A DNA stretch of 64,000 nucleotides from Kitagawia praeruptora (lineage: Eukaryota > Streptophyta > Magnoliopsida > Apiales > Apiaceae): contig CM075350.1 of NCBI GenBank assembly GCA_037693485.1, positions 123,254,001 through 123,318,000 of the forward strand, written 5' to 3'. Of this stretch, positions 60,051 through 64,000 are shown one piece after another. Below the pieces are notes generated by a model, which made no database searches, had not been told where the DNA came from, and saw only the letters and a list, made by a program, of their open reading frames with translations. The translations under genes were made by a program, and so were the position numbers. Each line of letters begins with the position of its first letter. The first letter of the stretch is position 1.

Positions 60051-60382
60051 AATGGCGGTTTAACAATGTGTTTACTCTGCTAATTCTTTTTTGTATTAGT
60101 AATACAGTAATAATTAAATATATGACCTAATGTTGAATTATGCGTACTATATTTACTCATTTTGTCATTTATTTAAAGAGTATAATTAATTTTGAGTCCG
60201 GACTTATTTTTAGGCAATTAGAAACATAAAATATATGCATATATGTTGATTTTCTATTTTTTGTGAAGAGTAAATATAGTCTGTAGTGTGCATATTAACA
60301 AATTAACATTTTTTGATGCTTAAGTCCTTACGCTCTAATGTTATTCTTTTTGGACATTGATGATGATCTATGATTCTTTCAG

Positions 60383-60505
60383 GATAAGAAACAATTGGAC
60401 AACGTGGATAGGTACTTAGAATAATCAATGGACTCCGAACAAGGGTTGTCCGACGGAAGCCCGTATCCGTGGGATGCATTACCTGTTAATGAGCTCGATG
60501 AGAAG
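60383..60505 (+). pseudogene. Exon-like fragment of an unknown gene
   Basis: 123 bp between CTTTCAG and GGTATGCG, good splice borders, GC-richer than its surroundings. It contains a stop and then ATG (60429) opening MDSEQGLSDGSPYPWDALP. This does not match the phosphoglycerate mutase exons that follow. The acceptor phrase TGATTCTTTCAGGAT recurs at 60717-60731 without a good exon. Origin unknown; possibly a captured exon. Confidence 0.45.
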
Positions 60506-60829
60506 GTATGCGAGTAATTTACTTTTGTACAATGAGAAAACTATCTCAAGCTGTGCTAATTTATACCCCCCCCCCCCAAAGCTTTGCTAACGTGACTTGA
60601 AAATTCATATTGGGCATTGTGTTCATAGTCCAGATTCATGAAAAAAATACATGCCATATTTTTTGGTCTTTATTTTCTGAAGCTGTTTTTTAAAGATTGA
60701 TGATTTAATAACTTATGATTCTTTCAGGATGAAATATACCGATTGTGTGTGTTTACTAATTGATGATTTACTAATTGTGTGTGTTTATTTATCATTAATA
60801 TTCTGATTGGTGTGTGTTTTGATTTGAAG

Positions 60830-61600
60830 GGTGCACCTGATGAGTGGAGATTGGTGAGGGCGCATGAGACTGCTGTGGGGCCTCCTACAGATGATGATAT
60901 GGGCAACAGTGAGGTCGGTCACAATGCTGTCGGTGCTGGCCGTATTTTTTCTCAAGGGTAATTAATTCTTCCTCCTTATTTGTGATTGGTATGAATTTTC
61001 AAAATTGTCTATGATCATAATCACATTTTTTGACTCAATTCTTAGCTACACTGTTAATAGGAAGATAAAAGTTGTTTCGATGATTTATGGAGGGATAGTA
61101 TTAGCCTGCTTATGTGATTTTGCTAATTTTGGGAATTTGTTTGTTTACAGTGCAAAGCTCTGTGACCTTGCACTTGAGTCTGGCAAGATTTTTGAAGGAG
61201 ATGGTTGTACATTAAGGAATCTTTCGAAAGTGGCACATTGCACTTTGTTGGGCTGTTGAGTGATGGGGGTGTCCATTCCCGGCTTGACCAGTTGCAAGTA
61301 AATTTACATTAAGTTTCAATTTTATTTTACCTGATGCTGTTTTGATTGTCCCTTTGTGAAGGCACAACTAAAAATGTTACTAAGTTATTTGTCTTTTGGA
61401 TGTAGTTTTAGCTGAAAGGTGCTAGCGAGCACGGTGCCAAAAGAATTCGCATTCATGGTCTCACTGATGGTCGTGATGTACTGGATATATGGTTCAAGTG
61501 TTGGCTTCGTCAAAACTATTGAGAATGATTTAGCCAAATTACGTGAATAAGGCGTTGATGCAAAATATGCATGTTACAATGGATCGATATGAGATAGGTG
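60830..61600 (+). pseudogene. PGM: Cofactor-independent phosphoglycerate mutase, partial, intron-containing pseudogene
   Basis: Three exon remnants of the plant glycolytic enzyme converting 3- to 2-phosphoglycerate. Exon 60830-60957 reads GAPDEWRLVRAHETAVG and DDMGNSEVGHNAVGAGRI, including the catalytic Ser in GNSEVGH. Exon 61151-61297 reads AKLCDLALESGKIFEGDG, then shifts frame near 61205, and continues as GTLHFVGLLSDGGVHSR in another frame. Exon 61412-about 61600 reads LKGASEHGAKRIRIHGLTDG, with a shift at 61484, a stop TAA near 61550 and a small deletion before MHVTMDRYE. The N-terminal exons with the first metal site and everything after about residue 200 are missing. Retained introns exclude a retrocopy. 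Confidence 0.85.
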
Positions 61601-61975
61601 TAAAGTATTTTTTAATAATGCCATAGCCCTATCTTCTTTTATTATTATTGTTCAAGCTGCTTGCCTATGAAATTTCATATTTTGTAAGTGAGTTTATCTT
61701 TTGCCTGCATACAATAATGTTGGACTACCTATTAGGGTTTTTATTTAGTAATTTACACTGCTATGACTTTTAATCACTGTTATTTGGAGATTGTACTCTT
61801 TACAAACACCAACAGAAGTTATACAAATGATTAATCATTTGTCAAGTAAATACTTATGTAACTATATAGAATATCTTTCTAAGGATTGATTATTTTTATA
61901 TAAAGGCATAGAATATCTTTTTAAGAAATCAATCAAATTTGTTAAAATTTTGATATTATCATTTTAAATTAAATA

Positions 61976-62009
61976 AGATGCCGTGTACGAAGTACGAGCA
62001 AAATGCTAG
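61976..62009 (+). mobile_element. Helitron-like 3' terminus
   Basis: A degenerate hairpin CGTGTAC-GAA-GTACGAG (61982-61998) is followed by CAAAATGCTAG and then T, the CTRR-T arrangement of Helitron 3' ends. The upstream AT-rich stretch also resembles plant Helitron tails. The 5' TC end was not found; it could lie left of the Tat insertion. The phosphoglycerate mutase and unknown exons would then be captured fragments. Confidence 0.5.
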
Positions 62010-63669
62010 TTTTTATATTTTTTTTCTAAAATTCACAATTCTTTTATGAATTATTATTTTAATTTCTAAAAATTAAATTTAATTAGCTAATTATTTTTAA
62101 ATAATAATTTAATTGATTTAATTAATTGATTAATTATATTAACTAATTATTATTTAAATATATAATTGACTTAATTGAATTTAAATCTTTTTATTATAAA
62201 AGATTTGTTATTTTTATGAGTTGATTAATAAATAAGTAATTTGAATATTTTAATTAATTTAATTATTAATTGAATTATTCTTATTATTTGCGTATTAATT
62301 AAATCGTTTGTCTATTTTTAACGAGAAAAGTATTTCTGGAATAAGAAAAATGACCCGGTTCTTTTAAAGATGGTTTTAATTTAAAATTCAACTTTTAAAT
62401 TCGGGTCTACTTTTTACCAAACCTTTTTAATGGGTCTATTATATCCGGTAATTAGGATTTTGTCCCGTTTTCTGTTTTAAAAAAACACCGGATAAAATCT
62501 TTTCATGATCTAATCTATGAGCTATGTGTATTATACTCTTAGGTGCTGCAAGTTTGGGCAAATCATTTCCTTAGTTGTTTATTTTCTTGATTGTTTGCTG
62601 CAAGTGGAGGCAGCTTTATTTTCTTAATGTATATACAGTTGAATTGTGAAACTGAAAAACAGGTGGATAGGCCTATTTACGAATACTTCATGCCGAAATT
62701 TTCTAAAAATCCCATGTATATATATTTATTTAACTTATTTGATTACAACAATTTGTAGGCATGTTTTGAGTGTTAACTGTTTATGTATATATGTGTTAAG
62801 TGGTGGTTTCGAGGTTTAATGATGTATCTCGAGGATTAATGAATTATTTCGAGGATAGTTGTTGTCTTGATGTTTATTTATTTAATTCGATGATTAAGTG
62901 CCTTTTGAGGATAATCTATAGATTGAGTTGGATTAAGTTGTATGCATAATTGTTCATCTGATTTGTATTATAAGATGTCGTTAGGGGTCGATGACGTTTT
63001 CTTTTGAGTCACTGACTAGGATTGTCAGATTACTTATATTTTTATGGGGATTAATTGGTGAGTATTGACTTAGGTTTGTCGGTGGAGATAAGTAGATGTT
63101 AAATGAAGAAGGTGGAGAGGGATGCAGCATTGTTTGTGGAGTGTTGGATTTATTGTGAGGTGTTTTAACACCGGGAAAATGACTATGTTCAAAGGGGATA
63201 TTTCCAATTGTTTTCTTCCGACAGAGATATTGTAGACGCGCGGGCTGAATGTCGGCAGATCAGACTCGTGGCAACCGCTAAAGCGTAAATCAAAGCATGA
63301 TTAAAGCCGAGGACATGATGACGTGAGATAGAAGAAAAAGATAGTTATATTACTTCGGCGTTACGCAATAGCTAAGGACCAGAGGCAAGTATTTTTCCCT
63401 TTATCATCTTAAACACTTTTTATTTTATGTTTCATTGATTCATATCATGACGAATGTAATAACCATGAATTTTATAAATGATTTTATTACTGAGCCCTCT
63501 CCGAATAGGATTTTGTAAACTCAATTTTATTTAATTATAGAAACACGTACTAATATTTACTTTATCTTAGTGCGCTACTAGACCCTAATAATTATGTTGT
63601 ACGGCGCTATTTTTATCATTGATTTGCAATTATATTTTTACCATTATTATTGTTATTATTAATAATATT
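62010..63669. other. AT-rich DNA with a small GC-richer island, no gene seen
   Basis: 62010-62320 is almost pure A/T. Near 62810-62900 the phrase TCGAGGATTAATGA is repeated imperfectly. At 63215-63395 a GC-richer stretch (GACGCGCGGGCTGAATG, then GGACCAGAGGCAAGTATT) looks like part of a Gypsy-type LTR, but its borders could not be set. Confidence 0.4.
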
Positions 63670-64000
63670 TGTTGATGAGTGGATTTCGTAATCAACTTAT
63701 GAGAGGTCTACAGGTAGTTGTATAGGCTAGCGATCAACTGTTCTATGAAAAGGTTTGGGTTGTGTTTATGGGGGTTGAGCTGTGCTCGAGGGTATCTCCA
63801 ATAATCTCAGGTGCCTTTAGAGAGAATTAGAGAACTTAATGCGTCTTACCCTGAGGTGCCTACGTACCCTTGTATATATAGGGATCAAGCTCACGTAGTT
63901 CTAATATGATTCTGTCTCTTACTGGAATAGCTGTATTTGGTCACCTAGTTCGTGTTGGACTCAGGTTCCTTTAGAGCCTTTCACGAACTAGTTGGCTAAG
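63670..64000 (-). mobile_element. Partial LTR of a second Tat-like Gypsy element, cut by the window end
   Basis: On the minus strand it contains GAGCTTGATCCC, TATATATA (63873-63880) and AAGGGTACGTAGGCACC, closely matching the promoter core of the Tat LTR described at 45445. Its plus-strand left edge TGTTGATGAG corresponds to a ...CATCAACA LTR end. No primer-binding site precedes it, so it should be the 3' LTR of an element extending to the right. Confidence 0.6.

Noticed and set aside
60830..61600. Functional phosphoglycerate mutase gene
   Set aside because: Frameshifts near 61205 and 61484, a stop near 61550 and missing terminal exons make an active enzyme impossible.

Overview
This is plant nuclear DNA, most likely from a eudicot with a large repeat-rich genome. 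The evidence is AT-rich sequence, GT-AG introns, a typical plant glutaredoxin gene, plant-type LTR retrotransposons (SIRE/Maximus-like Copia, Tat-like and Athila-like Gypsy), MULEs and MITEs. Nothing prokaryotic or viral-particle-like is present. The species cannot be fixed from the sequence. Only one host gene looks intact: a three-exon CPYC glutaredoxin of the C3/C4 class on the minus strand (518-2501). A non-autonomous MULE (2751-4597), itself carrying a Tourist-like MITE (2757-3108), sits just upstream of its promoter.

From 5786 to about 40470 there is a nest five insertions deep. A 5'-truncated-type Copia relic on the plus strand (Copia-0: LTR plus gag) is split by a solo-LTR-like element X (9258-39975, target duplication AAAAG). 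X is split by a FAR1-type MULE (11242-13876) and by Copia-2 (13985-38882, minus strand, target duplication TGTTA). The extra downstream ORF of Copia-2 is split by a Stowaway MITE (TA duplication), and that MITE is split by Copia-1 (17959-30077, minus strand, target duplication ACAAT). LTR divergence counted by eye agrees with the order: Copia-2 about 2.7 percent, Copia-1 about 0.8 percent. Both Copia elements carry gag, pol and a long extra ORF after pol (the envelope-like position of SIRE elements), and both are broken by stops and frameshifts.

From 40471 to 45439 is mostly unrecognised AT-rich DNA with one clear hAT-type MITE (42395-42944). A Tat-lineage Gypsy element fills 45445-59521 (target duplication ATCAA, LTRs about 98.5 percent identical). 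Its pol is interrupted by an Athila-like solo LTR (51038-52619, target duplication ACCAG). Downstream of pol it carries an antisense, spliced gene with its own TATA box. The most striking signal in the window is a short CpG-rich palindrome, GGGCGCGCCC, present in 17 exact and many near copies throughout this one element, in LTRs, non-coding DNA and both coding strands.

The right end (59527-64000) holds a local duplication, an exon of unknown origin, an intron-containing broken copy of cofactor-independent phosphoglycerate mutase, a Helitron-like 3' terminus (CTAG at 62006-62009), and the beginning of another Tat-like LTR on the minus strand that runs off the window.
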